Shown here one piece after another: positions 19,456 through 28,338 of a DNA stretch of 57,127 nt. Each line of letters starts with the position of its first letter. The stretch's first letter is position 1. The translations under genes and the position numbers were made by a program. The stretch is taken from contig CAYWSJ010000005.1 in assembly GCA_964461045.1 (NCBI GenBank), forward strand, positions 1 to 57,127, given 5' to 3'. Under the pieces are notes generated by a model that worked only from the letters and a program-made list of their open reading frames with translations, did no database searches and was not told the DNA's origin. Origin of the DNA: JAGXLC01 sp964461045. GTDB taxonomy: Bacteria; Bacteroidota; Bacteroidia; Bacteroidales; UBA12077.

Positions 19456-19486
19456 AAAAGGGATGAAAAATTTCATCCCTTTTTTT
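19456..19486 (+). terminator. Intrinsic terminator after the T9SS operon
   Basis: AAAAGGGATGAAA and TTTCATCCCTTTT form a 13-bp perfect stem with a 2-base loop, followed by further T residues. The A-rich left side means it may also stop minus-strand transcripts from the SusCD operon that runs towards it. Confidence 0.85.
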
Positions 19487-19589
19487 AGTTCTCTTTTCCG
19501 TATTGGGAAACCCCGGGTTAATTCCGAAGAATATATTATCCTTTCATTAAAAAAAAACGGCTATTAACCCCTTGCTTTTGAATGGGTTT

Positions 19590-20357
19590 TTATAGATCTA
19601 AACTTAATTCAGTATCTATCGATTTGTTACTTGTTCCTCCGGCATAAAGAACATAATAGTTAAGTGTAATTACTTTATTTGTAGTATCAACCGTTCCGGT
19701 TCCTTCAATCATGTATGTGTCTGGGTAATTGGTATCACCTATCCACTGTCTTTGAATTTCGATAACATTGTTACAGCAAAAATCAATAACACATGATCCG
19801 TCACCATTTATCCAGGTTTCACCCCACCTGTTTACTACGAAATCTGCAAGTCCGTATATTCTTAATTGGTTTGGTATTGTAGTAATTTCAGAAATTACAG
19901 TATCGGCAACATTAATTGTGTCACTGCTTAAATATTTTCCTGTATAATCATCCATTGGATAAGGGCAAAAGGGAAGAATTTCTATCGTATCAGTTGTAGA
20001 CGTTGATTTTCCTCCCATAGTTGTTTCTTTAACCGTCAGATATGCTGTGGCTGAATCCATTGATTGAGCATATAGAATTGTTGCCTGGTTGGGATATTTA
20101 CTGTTTTTATTTATTTCTGCATCATAATTCTCGATGCTCCATTTATATGAGGATCCCCCCCGATGGATGACACTGTAATTATAGTTGCAGAATCCATCGG
20201 CTACAACCTCTTTGGGTCCTGAAATACCACCAACAAGCTCAGGTTCAATCTCATCGAAGTTATAAGTTTCTTTTTCTTCACAGCCTGAAAAAGCAAGAAT
20301 AACAACAGAAGAGATTAAGAAAACTGTTACAGTAATTATATTTTTACATCTATTCAT
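19590..20357 (-). CDS. Putative surface lipoprotein downstream of SusD
   Basis: This 255-residue protein has a lipoprotein signal with the lipobox LAFSGC (Cys26), followed by acidic residues typical of Bacteroidota surface-exported lipoproteins. The first half looks Ig/PKD-like (ISGPKEV, YKWSIENY, AYLTVKET). The second half holds a Cys-rich stretch (VIDFCCNNV) and a beta-rich end. It is the third gene of the susC-susD unit, 20 bp after susD, so it is probably a substrate-binding or accessory lipoprotein. I do not recognise a named family for the C-terminal half. Confidence 0.75.
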   Translation of the reverse strand: MNRCKNIITVTVFLISSVVILAFSGCEEKETYNFDEIEPELVGGISGPKEVVADGFCNYNYSVIHRGGSSYKWSIENYDAEINKNSKYPNQATILYAQSMDSATAYLTVKETTMGGKSTSTTDTIEILPFCPYPMDDYTGKYLSSDTINVADTVISEITTIPNQLRIYGLADFVVNRWGETWINGDGSCVIDFCCNNVIEIQRQWIGDTNYPDTYMIEGTGTVDTTNKVITLNYYVLYAGGTSNKSIDTELSLDL

Positions 20358-20377
20358 AGGTTATAATATTTGTCGGT

Positions 20378-21934
20378 TTATTGAGTATTTTTCAATGTTG
20401 ATTCATATTGTTCTTTCCATCCCGAATCTGCAGTTCCTTCCTCTCCGGCATTATCAGCGCCACCAAATGTGTAATTTGACATTTCCAGTGTTTCCAGTTC
20501 CCCGCCGGGAAGAGGCATATGCAATGGAGTTCCTTTCTGCAATTTATCAAATCTTCTCATATCAAAATATTGAATGCCCATATTATTACTGAATAATTCT
20601 ATGGTTCTTTCATAAAATATGGCATCTAATACTTCCTGCCTGGAGGCTGAAGTGCTTATTTCCATTCCCGGACCGCCACGTACAACACGGGCACTGTTAT
20701 TTAGTATGTTTATTGCCTGGGTAAGATTATTTTCAGCTCTTACATAAGCTTCAGCTAACATATAATCGCTTTCTGCTTTTCTGTAAAGTGGGATAGGTCC
20801 CTGGCCCGGAAACCCGGTATACCTTATGTTGTCGAATCTTCTGTATCTGTAAGTGGAAAAGTGATAATAACCTCTTTCCGGGTTGAAATAATGAGATACC
20901 ATGAATTGAAAATCAGTTTGAAGCCTGTAATCAGGGCTTACAGCTTCCCCGTTATTTGGAAAATTTGTATAATCTCCCTGGTATTCTTCGGGCCATACAG
21001 GAGGCAGGTCAGCTGTATCCAGCATAGCTACTACTCTCATATCCACTCTTGACCATCCTGTCCAGGTAGCATAAAAATGATACAATGATGCCCATGAACC
21101 TGCATTTTTATCTGCAGTTATTGTGTAATCCTCTGTGAGTCCTTTTCCATCCTTTAGATAATCCCTGATCTTTTCCCATCTCTCTACTTCTTCGTTCTCT
21201 GTTTGTGTTCTTGGCTCTGATAATAAAATTTTGGCAGCCATAAAATTGGCAAGGCGATAAAATCTTGCATTGTCCATAGTAACTCCATTGATCCAGGGTT
21301 CAGGAATTTCAAAATAATTTGTGCTGGCCAGGTCTATGGCTTCATTTATTGAAATAATAGCAGCATCAATAATCTCCTGGTAGGATTCTAACTCAAATTC
21401 TTCTGTGGGATCGTCGTCTTCCTTTACAATAAATCCTTTGTCAAACACCAGTCCTATATAACCCAGGCTAATTCCCTGGCCTAATTTTGCTACAGCTTTT
21501 ACCATATTCTTTTCCTGCTCTGATTCAAATTCCAGATCTGAGTTGGTATTAATAGCATTCAGTACATCATTACACATTGAAAGAAGTGAATACATGTTGT
21601 CATAGTAACTTTCTGTCATGGCTGCATCCACATAGGATGGATTATTGTTCCATGCTTTTCTTGGTTCGTAACTCATGTCGCGCATTGCAAAGTTGCCCCA
21701 TGATGAACTTGTGGCATCTGCTGCTGTTCCTAACATAAAGGCAGGTGTCTGATCAAGTCCGACATTATATAAATACCAGTTCTGAAAAACGCTGCCTGCT
21801 AAATTTTTTAAACTTCCTGCATTCTTCAGGACATCTTCCTGGTTGGGGTTATTAGGATTTTCAATTTCCAGTTCCTGGCAACCAGTTGTTAGTAGAAATA
21901 AACCAAATATTATAAGAAAAATTCTGTTTTTCAT
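20378..21934 (-). CDS. SusD/RagB-family nutrient-binding outer-membrane lipoprotein
   Basis: This is the surface lid and substrate-binding partner of the adjacent SusC channel, 518 residues. The ATG at 21934 gives a proper lipoprotein signal (MKNRIFLIIFGLFLLTTGC); the frame is open a further 75 bases upstream but that stretch is inside susC. Family marks are the ELEIENPNNPNQEDV segment after the lipobox, TPR-like helices with YRLANFMAAKILL, the AESDYMLAEAYVRAENN segment and the C-terminal FYERTIELFSNNMGIQYFDMRRFDKL. The gap to susC is 11 bp. The substrate is unknown because no glycoside hydrolase, sulfatase or protease lies nearby. Confidence 0.93.
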   Translation of the reverse strand: MKNRIFLIIFGLFLLTTGCQELEIENPNNPNQEDVLKNAGSLKNLAGSVFQNWYLYNVGLDQTPAFMLGTAADATSSSWGNFAMRDMSYEPRKAWNNNPSYVDAAMTESYYDNMYSLLSMCNDVLNAINTNSDLEFESEQEKNMVKAVAKLGQGISLGYIGLVFDKGFIVKEDDDPTEEFELESYQEIIDAAIISINEAIDLASTNYFEIPEPWINGVTMDNARFYRLANFMAAKILLSEPRTQTENEEVERWEKIRDYLKDGKGLTEDYTITADKNAGSWASLYHFYATWTGWSRVDMRVVAMLDTADLPPVWPEEYQGDYTNFPNNGEAVSPDYRLQTDFQFMVSHYFNPERGYYHFSTYRYRRFDNIRYTGFPGQGPIPLYRKAESDYMLAEAYVRAENNLTQAINILNNSARVVRGGPGMEISTSASRQEVLDAIFYERTIELFSNNMGIQYFDMRRFDKLQKGTPLHMPLPGGELETLEMSNYTFGGADNAGEEGTADSGWKEQYESTLKNTQ

Positions 21935-21945
21935 GCCTAAAGATT

Positions 21946-24900
21946 TTAAAATTTTACAGTTAATGAAGCAGATACACTTGCATAGTTTGGATATGTGTAA
22001 GCATCCCATTTGTAATAACTTGATCCGGGCACACCACTTTCTGCATACCTTGGCATAGCTACTTCCGGATCGTATCCTTTATAATCTGTGAATGTATATA
22101 GATTTCTGCCTATGATACCTATTTTTAATTCCTTGATTATACTTTTATTGATATTAAACTTGTAGTGCAAAGAAGCCTCCCTGATTTTTACATACGAAGC
22201 ATCTTCGACAAATTCTGAGCTTATCCTGTTTTCATTGTATAACGCAGAATAATAGTCATATGTCTTTTTTTCGTTTTCCGGTTTACCATATTGATCCACT
22301 TCTGCAGCTCTGTGGTCACGGTATAGCCATTGTCTGGTTCTGTTATAAACATCACCGCCATTTTTCCAGTCTATTAGTGTATAGAGTGTGAAACCTTTAA
22401 AGGAAAAAGTATTGGAGAAACCCATTGTGAAATTGGGATTTGTATTTCCTATTTTCATCAGTGCTGGATTCCCGTTTTCATCAAGCATCTTAACCGGTGC
22501 CTCCAAAACGGTTCCCTCGGTTCCCTTTTCAATTACATAACCATCGGAGTTAATTGTGTAATTATTTTTGTTGGCATCACCAGGTAGCTGATCCAGGCTG
22601 GTAAGAAATTTTTCTCCGTATATGATACCGAAAACTTCATTTGACCTCAGGTAAAATGCTTCAGAAGCTTGTGCTTCGGGACCGACTAGTTTCGGAGGAA
22701 TGTCTAACTTCGTAATTCTTGATCGTATCCGGTCAAACGTAATTGATGAACTCCAGGAAAAATTACTGGTTTTTATGACATTGGCATGAAGCGTTGCTTC
22801 GTAAGATTCCGATTCCATTGTGGCAGCATTAACCCACTGCGTATTCCACCCCATATAAGCCGGTAGTTCTTTACGCAGAAAAACATCTTCTGTTTCTGAA
22901 GAGGAATATATTAGTTCAAGATTAAAACGGTCAAGGAATGAGGCATTCATTGCAACCTCAGTTTCTTTTGTTGTGGAAGGTTTTAAATTCTTGTTTCCTA
23001 AGTTTGATTTCATATAATTTCCACCTGAAGTGACTGTATAGGCTTCATATTGTGCCGCAAATCCAGGTCTCTGGCCTGAGGTTCCGTATGCAGCTCTGAG
23101 TTTTAATTCCTGGAAACCAGGTATGTCAAAGTCTTCGGTTAATCTCCATCCTCCTGAAATACGATAATAAGGATGCCATCTTGCATCTTCTCCAAATTTT
23201 GAAGAGCCATCATACCTGTACATGAAATCAAACAGATATTTTGATTTGTAATCAATCTGGGCTATTCCAAAAATGTTCTCAGCCCGCACAATTTCTTCCT
23301 GGCTGTATGATTGTGTTTCACCGGAAATAGCCTCCATATTAGGATTTCCTGCAACAGAAAAAGTTGTACCATAGACTGAAGATGATTCAAATTGAGAATC
23401 TTCATACAGATAACTTAATTTAACATTGGTGTTCCACTCCTCAAATTTTCTTTTAAAATGCGAAGTAAACTGAACAGTTTGATTCATCTCAAGAAAATTT
23501 GCCTGGTATAAACTTCCTTTAGATTTGTTTAAGATACCTTTTGTTGCACCTTTTACAAGATAATCGTAGGGTTCTAATTCTTTATTTGTGGCATTTCTTC
23601 TGTCAAATGAATATTTTGCTTCTATCACAATTGATTTGGTAGGACTAAATTCTGCCTGGTAACTACCAAGAACAATATTTTTATCGAGTTTTTCTTCAAT
23701 ATTTGCTAATTGGTAAAGTGGGTTGGTTTCCTGGTTATTCCAGTGACTGGCATCTAAATCATAAGGTTCTCCATTTTCTTCATTATTCCAGTTTAAATCT
23801 ACATCAGGTGTAGTTACAAGAAGATCAAAAAATGCCCCCCCGTTGAATAGGTTTACTCCGCCAGGATCATAAGAAGTAACTTTTGAATACATGTTTGATG
23901 CAGAAACATTCAGGAAATCGGTAAGTTGAATATCAATGTTGGCTCTGAATGTTTGACGGTCATAACCTTCTGTTTCTTTTATGATCCCGCCCTGCTTGTT
24001 GTTCTCGAACGAAATGTGAAAATTGGTTCCCCCAAGATTCCTGCTGACACCAATATAATTTGTATGATTTTGCCCGGTTTTGAAAAATTGTTTTTGTAAA
24101 TCATTAGTAAAGGCAAAAGGGTTGTCAACGAAATGATCCGGATCTACCTGTCTTGAACCTACAATATAGGGGCTTGATCCGTGTTTGTAATCACTCGGGT
24201 AAGTTACACCGGCATAGTCAGTATATGTATTTCCCGGGTTGTTCGGATCTTTTAGCTGGTATTTGTGGTGTGTGGCAAGATCAAGATAATTGTTTATATA
24301 GTTAACCCCGTATTCATTTCTAACGACAATTCTTGTTTCATCTTCCTCTAAACTATTTCCTCTTTTTGTATGTACAACGACAACGCCATTCCCTGCTTTG
24401 GATCCGTACAGGGCTGATGCAGAAGCTCCTTTAACTATTTCAATGCTCTCCACATCATCTATTCCAATATCCCCGAGGTTTCCCTGGAATATGGCTCCGT
24501 CCACAATTATCAGTGGCTCCTGGCTCCCAATCATGGTGGTTGCTCCCCTTAATTGTATTGTTGCTCCTGACCCCGGCTGCCCCGATGCCTGGGTAACATT
24601 AACACCTGATACTTTGCCCTGCAGAGAGGTTGCAACATCTAAAGGAGGAGCTTTGAGCAATGTTTCTGAAGTAACTTTCTCAACAGAAACAGTCATCTTA
24701 GTTTTTTTGGTTTCTGTTGCTACACCCGATACAATTACTTCCCCCATTTCTATTGGTTTGGGTAATAGTTTGATGTTAATCGTATCCCGATTGTTAATAG
24801 AAATGTATCGAGTGGCCATTCCCACATAACTACAGGCAATTGCCCCTGCACTTGACGGTATATTCCTGAGCGTGTAGTTCCCATCCATATCGGTAATTGT

Positions 24901-25053
24901 ACCAATATCGGGCTGATTTTTTACAACAATTGTAGCTCCTGGTATGGGCTCTCCTGTCTTTGCTCTTATTACTTTTCCCGATACTTGCTTTTGCGTGATT
25001 CCCTGAAAACTTATAAATAAAAAAGATAATAATAAAAGGGCTATTTTTCTCAT
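21946..25053 (-). CDS. SusC/RagA-family TonB-dependent outer-membrane transporter
   Basis: This 1035-residue TonB-dependent channel imports a bound nutrient together with SusD. The ATG at 25053 is preferred over the TTG at 25071 because it begins the signal peptide (MRKIALLLLSFLFISFQG). It carries an N-terminal carboxypeptidase-regulatory-like domain (VSGKVIRAKTGEPIPGATI), the plug domain (VATSLQGKVSGVNVTQASG, then VESIEIVKGASASALYGSKA) and a 22-strand barrel ending in Phe (ASVSASLTVKF). It leads a three-gene unit. No anti-sigma/ECF pair or hybrid two-component regulator lies beside it, so regulation is not visible. Confidence 0.95.
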   Translation of the reverse strand: MRKIALLLLSFLFISFQGITQKQVSGKVIRAKTGEPIPGATIVVKNQPDIGTITDMDGNYTLRNIPSSAGAIACSYVGMATRYISINNRDTINIKLLPKPIEMGEVIVSGVATETKKTKMTVSVEKVTSETLLKAPPLDVATSLQGKVSGVNVTQASGQPGSGATIQLRGATTMIGSQEPLIIVDGAIFQGNLGDIGIDDVESIEIVKGASASALYGSKAGNGVVVVHTKRGNSLEEDETRIVVRNEYGVNYINNYLDLATHHKYQLKDPNNPGNTYTDYAGVTYPSDYKHGSSPYIVGSRQVDPDHFVDNPFAFTNDLQKQFFKTGQNHTNYIGVSRNLGGTNFHISFENNKQGGIIKETEGYDRQTFRANIDIQLTDFLNVSASNMYSKVTSYDPGGVNLFNGGAFFDLLVTTPDVDLNWNNEENGEPYDLDASHWNNQETNPLYQLANIEEKLDKNIVLGSYQAEFSPTKSIVIEAKYSFDRRNATNKELEPYDYLVKGATKGILNKSKGSLYQANFLEMNQTVQFTSHFKRKFEEWNTNVKLSYLYEDSQFESSSVYGTTFSVAGNPNMEAISGETQSYSQEEIVRAENIFGIAQIDYKSKYLFDFMYRYDGSSKFGEDARWHPYYRISGGWRLTEDFDIPGFQELKLRAAYGTSGQRPGFAAQYEAYTVTSGGNYMKSNLGNKNLKPSTTKETEVAMNASFLDRFNLELIYSSSETEDVFLRKELPAYMGWNTQWVNAATMESESYEATLHANVIKTSNFSWSSSITFDRIRSRITKLDIPPKLVGPEAQASEAFYLRSNEVFGIIYGEKFLTSLDQLPGDANKNNYTINSDGYVIEKGTEGTVLEAPVKMLDENGNPALMKIGNTNPNFTMGFSNTFSFKGFTLYTLIDWKNGGDVYNRTRQWLYRDHRAAEVDQYGKPENEKKTYDYYSALYNENRISSEFVEDASYVKIREASLHYKFNINKSIIKELKIGIIGRNLYTFTDYKGYDPEVAMPRYAESGVPGSSYYKWDAYTYPNYASVSASLTVKF

Positions 25054-25498
25054 AAAATGAGGTTTTGACAATAAATGTTTAAAAATGGATGATTGCTAAT
25101 ATATAATATTTTTTTTAATCCGCAATTATCAGTTTATGATAGAATTACTTATTTAAAAGCATTAACAGAGAAGTCGATGTTTTGATGTTCTCAACATATG
25201 AAGGGAAGTCTGTTAAATTTATGAGCATGCTCTATTGGTATGATTATTTTGCTTTTAGCGAAATTTCACCGTTTAGAGTAAATTTTGATGAATTAACAAT
25301 ATTTATATGCAAAACAAAATCTATGATTGATAAAAAAAGATAAACTTCTGAATATGCTGTATTAAAGACTGTTGAAAAGTAATTGCTCATTAGAATTTAA
25401 ATTGTTAGTGATGTGTTAAAATAAAACCTTGAAGAATCTTTAAGAAATCTTTTTATATTTTTAATTTTACCATTTCATATTGAATAATAAAACTTACT
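25054..25498. other. Divergent intergenic region between susC and thyA
   Basis: This 445-bp AT-rich gap carries no gene that I can support. It holds a 10-bp perfect palindrome, GAGCATGCTC, at 25223-25232. On the plus strand TTTA-N19-TAATTTTA (25439-25469) is an imperfect promoter match that could serve thyA. No matching promoter for susC was found by eye. Confidence 0.5.
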
Positions 25499-26293
25499 AT
25501 GCAACAATATCTTAACCTACTTGAACACGTACTGAATAATGGTTCTGAAAAAAGTGACCGTACAGGAACCGGTACAGTTAGTACCTTTGGTTATCAGATG
25601 AGATTTAACCTTCAGGATGGATTTCCTCTGGTAACAACAAAAAAAATTCATTTACGGTCAATTATTTACGAACTGCTGTGGTTTTTGCGTGGAGATACTA
25701 ATATACAATACCTGAATGAACATAAAGTTCGAATTTGGAATGAGTGGGCCGACCCGAATGGCGAGCTTGGTAATATTTATGGTTATCAATGGCGATCATG
25801 GCCTTCTTACGATAACAAATATATTGACCAGATAAGTGAGGTAATTGATTCCATAAAAAACAATCCAAACTCCAGAAGACATTTAGTTAGTGCCTGGAAT
25901 GTCAGCGACCTTGAAAAAATGGCATTGCCTCCATGTCATATTCTTTTTCAGTTTTATGTGAATGATAATAAATTATCGTGCCAGCTTTATCAGAGAAGTG
26001 CAGACTTGTTCCTGGGAGTACCGTTTAATATTGCATCTTATTCATTGTTAACTATGATGGTGGCACAAGTTACAGGACTGGAACCTTATGAGTTTATACA
26101 TACTTTTGGGGATGCACATATTTATAAAAATCATATTGAGCAGGTAAAAGAACAATTATCCAGAGAACCAAAAGGTTTACCTGTCATGAATATTAATCCG
26201 GACAAGAAAGATATATTTAATTTTGATTATGAGGATTTTAAGCTTGAGGGTTATGATCCACATCCTCACATAAAAGGCAAAGTTTCTATTTAA
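25499..26293 (+). CDS. thyA: Thymidylate synthase
   Basis: This enzyme methylates dUMP to dTMP using methylene-tetrahydrofolate, which it oxidises to dihydrofolate. It is 264 residues, the same as E. coli ThyA. The catalytic Cys146 sits in LPPCHILFQFYV, at the same number as in E. coli. The phosphate-binding and dUMP regions are also clear (RTGTGT near 22, LYQRSADLFLGVPFNIASYS). The dihydrofolate reductase gene follows after 12 bp, so the pair makes and recycles the folate in one operon. Confidence 0.98.
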   Translation: MQQYLNLLEHVLNNGSEKSDRTGTGTVSTFGYQMRFNLQDGFPLVTTKKIHLRSIIYELLWFLRGDTNIQYLNEHKVRIWNEWADPNGELGNIYGYQWRSWPSYDNKYIDQISEVIDSIKNNPNSRRHLVSAWNVSDLEKMALPPCHILFQFYVNDNKLSCQLYQRSADLFLGVPFNIASYSLLTMMVAQVTGLEPYEFIHTFGDAHIYKNHIEQVKEQLSREPKGLPVMNINPDKKDIFNFDYEDFKLEGYDPHPHIKGKVSI

Positions 26294-26305
26294 AAAATAA
26301 ATTTT

Positions 26306-26794
26306 ATGTTATCACTTATAGTTGCTGCTGCAGAGAACAGTGCCATTGGTAAAGATAACGACTTGATGTGGCATTTACCAGATGATCTGAAACATTTTAA
26401 AAGAACCACGAAGGGACATCATGTGATTTCGGGAAGAAAAACATTTGAATCGCAGGGGAAAAAACCACTTCCAGGGAGAACAAACATAATAATTACGCGT
26501 CGTGAAAATTATGAAGCAAAAGACTGTATCGTGGTCTCAAGTCTTGATGAGGCCCTGGGTGCCGTAAGAGATGATGATGAGCCTTTTATTACAGGGGGTG
26601 CTGAGATATACAGAATTGCCATGCCGAAAGTGGACAGGATTTATCTAACCAGGGTTCATGCTGAATTAGATGCCGATACTTTTTTCTCTGAACCTGATTA
26701 CAACCAGTGGAAGATTATTTCAGAACAATTTCATCCAAAGGATGAAAAACACCAATACTCTTTTACTGTGTATGTTATGGACAGAAAGAAGTAA
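26306..26794 (+). CDS. folA: Dihydrofolate reductase
   Basis: This 162-residue enzyme reduces dihydrofolate to tetrahydrofolate with NADPH. The family marks are IGKDNDLMWHLPDDLKHFK with the acidic substrate-binding Asp, the nucleotide site HHVISGRKTFES, LPGRTNIIITRR, and the FITGGAEIYRIAMP segment. Its place directly behind thyA is the usual pairing, since thymidylate synthase produces dihydrofolate. No truncation or missing active-site residue is seen. Confidence 0.97.
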   Translation: MLSLIVAAAENSAIGKDNDLMWHLPDDLKHFKRTTKGHHVISGRKTFESQGKKPLPGRTNIIITRRENYEAKDCIVVSSLDEALGAVRDDDEPFITGGAEIYRIAMPKVDRIYLTRVHAELDADTFFSEPDYNQWKIISEQFHPKDEKHQYSFTVYVMDRKK

Positions 26795-26809
26795 CATCTT
26801 ATTAATTTG

Positions 26810-26840
26810 GTTGTTATGTGAATTTATTTTTGTATTTTTG
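26810..26840 (+). promoter_or_regulatory. Candidate promoter of the THX gene with duplicated -7 element
   Basis: Two exact TATTTTTG elements lie back to back at 26825-26832 and 26833-26840. GTTG at 26810-26813 stands 19 bp before the second, a three-of-four match to the -33 TTTG. The predicted start is near 26847, about 30 nt before the ATG. Confidence 0.45.
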
Positions 26841-26876
26841 TGTCCTTCATTAATAAATAATTAAACTAAATAAGAT

Positions 26877-27371
26877 ATGGGAAAAGGAGATAAAAAGACT
26901 AAAAAGGGAAAAATTTTCAGAGGTTCTTTTGGAGTAAGAAGACCTAAGAAGAGTGCTAAGCTTAAGAAAAAAGCTCTGAGAAAGAATCCTCAGGCTAATG
27001 CCCCTGAGCTACAGAAAGAAATGGCTACTGAAAATCTTCAGGAACCCAAAACTAAAACGGCAACAAAGAAAACTGCTCAAAAGAAATCCGACGAAAATAA
27101 ATCTACAGAGAAGAAAACCGCAGAGAAGAAAACCGCAGAGAAGAAAACTGAAGAGAAAAAAACTGAAGAGAAAAAGCAATCCACTGCTAAGAAAACTGCT
27201 TCCAAATCTGGTAGTACAAAAAAAGAATCAAGTGAAAAGTCTTCCTCTACAAAGAAAAAAACAACTTCCGGTTCTAAAACAACAAAAAAGTCGACAGGCC
27301 AGTCTAAAGCAAAAGCTTCAGGGACGAAAAAAGAGGAAGATAAAAAGGACGAAGGAAAAGATAAAGAGTAA
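26877..27371 (+). CDS. 30S ribosomal protein THX with a long lysine-rich C-terminal tail
   Basis: The first 26 or so residues (MGKGDKKTKKGKIFRGSFG, then VRRPKK) match the small ribosomal protein THX, which sits in the head of the 30S subunit. THX is normally only a few tens of residues long; this protein is 164. The extra 130 residues are low-complexity Lys/Thr/Ser/Glu, including repeated AEKKT and EEKKT units (about 78-101) and a Ser/Lys-rich end. The composition resembles bacterial histone-H1-like tails and should be disordered and nucleic-acid binding. It has its own promoter and terminator. Whether the tail is common in related species, I cannot tell. Confidence 0.8.
   Translation: MGKGDKKTKKGKIFRGSFGVRRPKKSAKLKKKALRKNPQANAPELQKEMATENLQEPKTKTATKKTAQKKSDENKSTEKKTAEKKTAEKKTEEKKTEEKKQSTAKKTASKSGSTKKESSEKSSSTKKKTTSGSKTTKKSTGQSKAKASGTKKEEDKKDEGKDKE
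27106..27180 (+). repeat. 15-bp tandem repeat inside the THX tail
   Basis: Five 15-bp units lie head to tail; the first two are identical (CAGAGAAGAAAACCG), the third differs by one base, and the last two are degenerate. Each unit encodes one KK-containing pentapeptide. The identity at DNA level suggests recent slippage, so copy number may vary between strains. Confidence 0.8.
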
Positions 27372-27392
27372 TTATTTTATAACACAGAATAG

Positions 27393-27419
27393 GAGCCGGT
27401 TAAGTCCGGCTCTTTTTTT
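27393..27419 (+). terminator. Intrinsic terminator of the THX gene
   Basis: GAGCCGG, a 6-base loop, CCGGCTC and seven T residues form a textbook Rho-independent terminator. The T run touches the stop codon of the convergent PhzF-like gene. Confidence 0.93.
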
Positions 27420-28200
27420 ATTGAGTAGAGATCGTTCCTTCCATATATGTTCTTGCATTTCCCAGTAATTCAACACGGTCTTTAAGATTTCTGCAAATAA
27501 TTTTTCCGGGTCGATGGGAGAGCTGTTCTGCGTGTAAATTGTTTTTTCCAAGTTTTTTTGCCCAAAAAGGGATAAGTTTTGTGTGTGCTGAACCTGTTAC
27601 TGGATCTTCGTTAATTCCTGCTGCCGGGGCAAAAAATCTGGATACAAAGTCTGCCTTATCCCCCTGCGCCGTTACAATAATACCTCTTGTGTCTATATTT
27701 TTGAGAATGCTAAAATCAGGTTTTAACTTTTTGATATCTTCAGCAGTATCAAAAACCGCCATTATATCATCTGACTGATAAACTTCGGTGGGTCTTTTTC
27801 CAAGTCCTTTTACCAGTTCATCGCTTATGCTAATAGTTTTGTTTTCTGCCTTAGGCAATGAGAGAGATAAGTATTCATCTTCATTTTTTACAGTTAATTC
27901 ATGATGGGTTGAAATAAATTTTACTTCGTTTCGTCCTGTTTCCAGGTGAAATATCACCAAATGTGCCGAAGCAAGAGTAGCATGTCCACAAAGGTCAACT
28001 TCACATGTAGGTGTAAACCATCTTATTTTGTAGTTATTTCCCTCCTTTACAATGAATGCAGTTTCAGAAAGATTATTTTCCATTGCAATTTTTTGCATGA
28101 GTTTTTTTTCGATCATTTCTTTAAGTGGCACCACTGCTGCCGGGTTCCCCTCAAAAATATTGGATGTAAAAGCATCTATCTGATATATAGGTAAGTTCAT
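27418..28200 (-). CDS. PhzF-family isomerase/epimerase
   Basis: This 260-residue protein belongs to the PhzF fold family (diaminopimelate-epimerase-like), whose best known member acts in phenazine synthesis; most bacterial members have no known substrate. The marks are the N-terminal IYQIDAFTSNIFEGNPAAVV, the catalytic Glu46 in NLSETAFIV, the CGHATLASAH loop, and the C-terminal GINEDPVTGSAHTKL. No phenazine or other biosynthetic genes lie nearby, so a housekeeping or detoxifying isomerase is more likely than a pigment gene. It stands convergent to the THX gene. Confidence 0.92.
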   Translation of the reverse strand: MNLPIYQIDAFTSNIFEGNPAAVVPLKEMIEKKLMQKIAMENNLSETAFIVKEGNNYKIRWFTPTCEVDLCGHATLASAHLVIFHLETGRNEVKFISTHHELTVKNEDEYLSLSLPKAENKTISISDELVKGLGKRPTEVYQSDDIMAVFDTAEDIKKLKPDFSILKNIDTRGIIVTAQGDKADFVSRFFAPAAGINEDPVTGSAHTKLIPFWAKKLGKNNLHAEQLSHRPGKIICRNLKDRVELLGNARTYMEGTISTQ

Positions 28201-28338
28201 AATAGTATTTTTTTATAAATTTATAAGTATTGAAAGACAAGCCAAATTCACTGTTTAAATTTTTATTCTAAAATATTATAAAATACTATCCTTGTCTGAA
28301 AAACTTTATAGCGTCATGATTTAATATGCATTTTTTTA

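Noticed and set aside
19590..25053. A polysaccharide utilisation locus
   Set aside because: Only SusC, SusD and one lipoprotein are present; there are no carbohydrate-active enzymes, sulfatases or sensor regulators, so the substrate type is left open.
25223..25232. Palindrome GAGCATGCTC as an operator
   Set aside because: Ten bases of symmetry in 445 bp is not enough evidence, and it is not placed by any promoter match.
26998..27468. 156-codon Lys/Arg-rich frame overlapping the THX gene
   Set aside because: It is the +1 shadow of the A-rich lysine tail and runs across the THX terminator.
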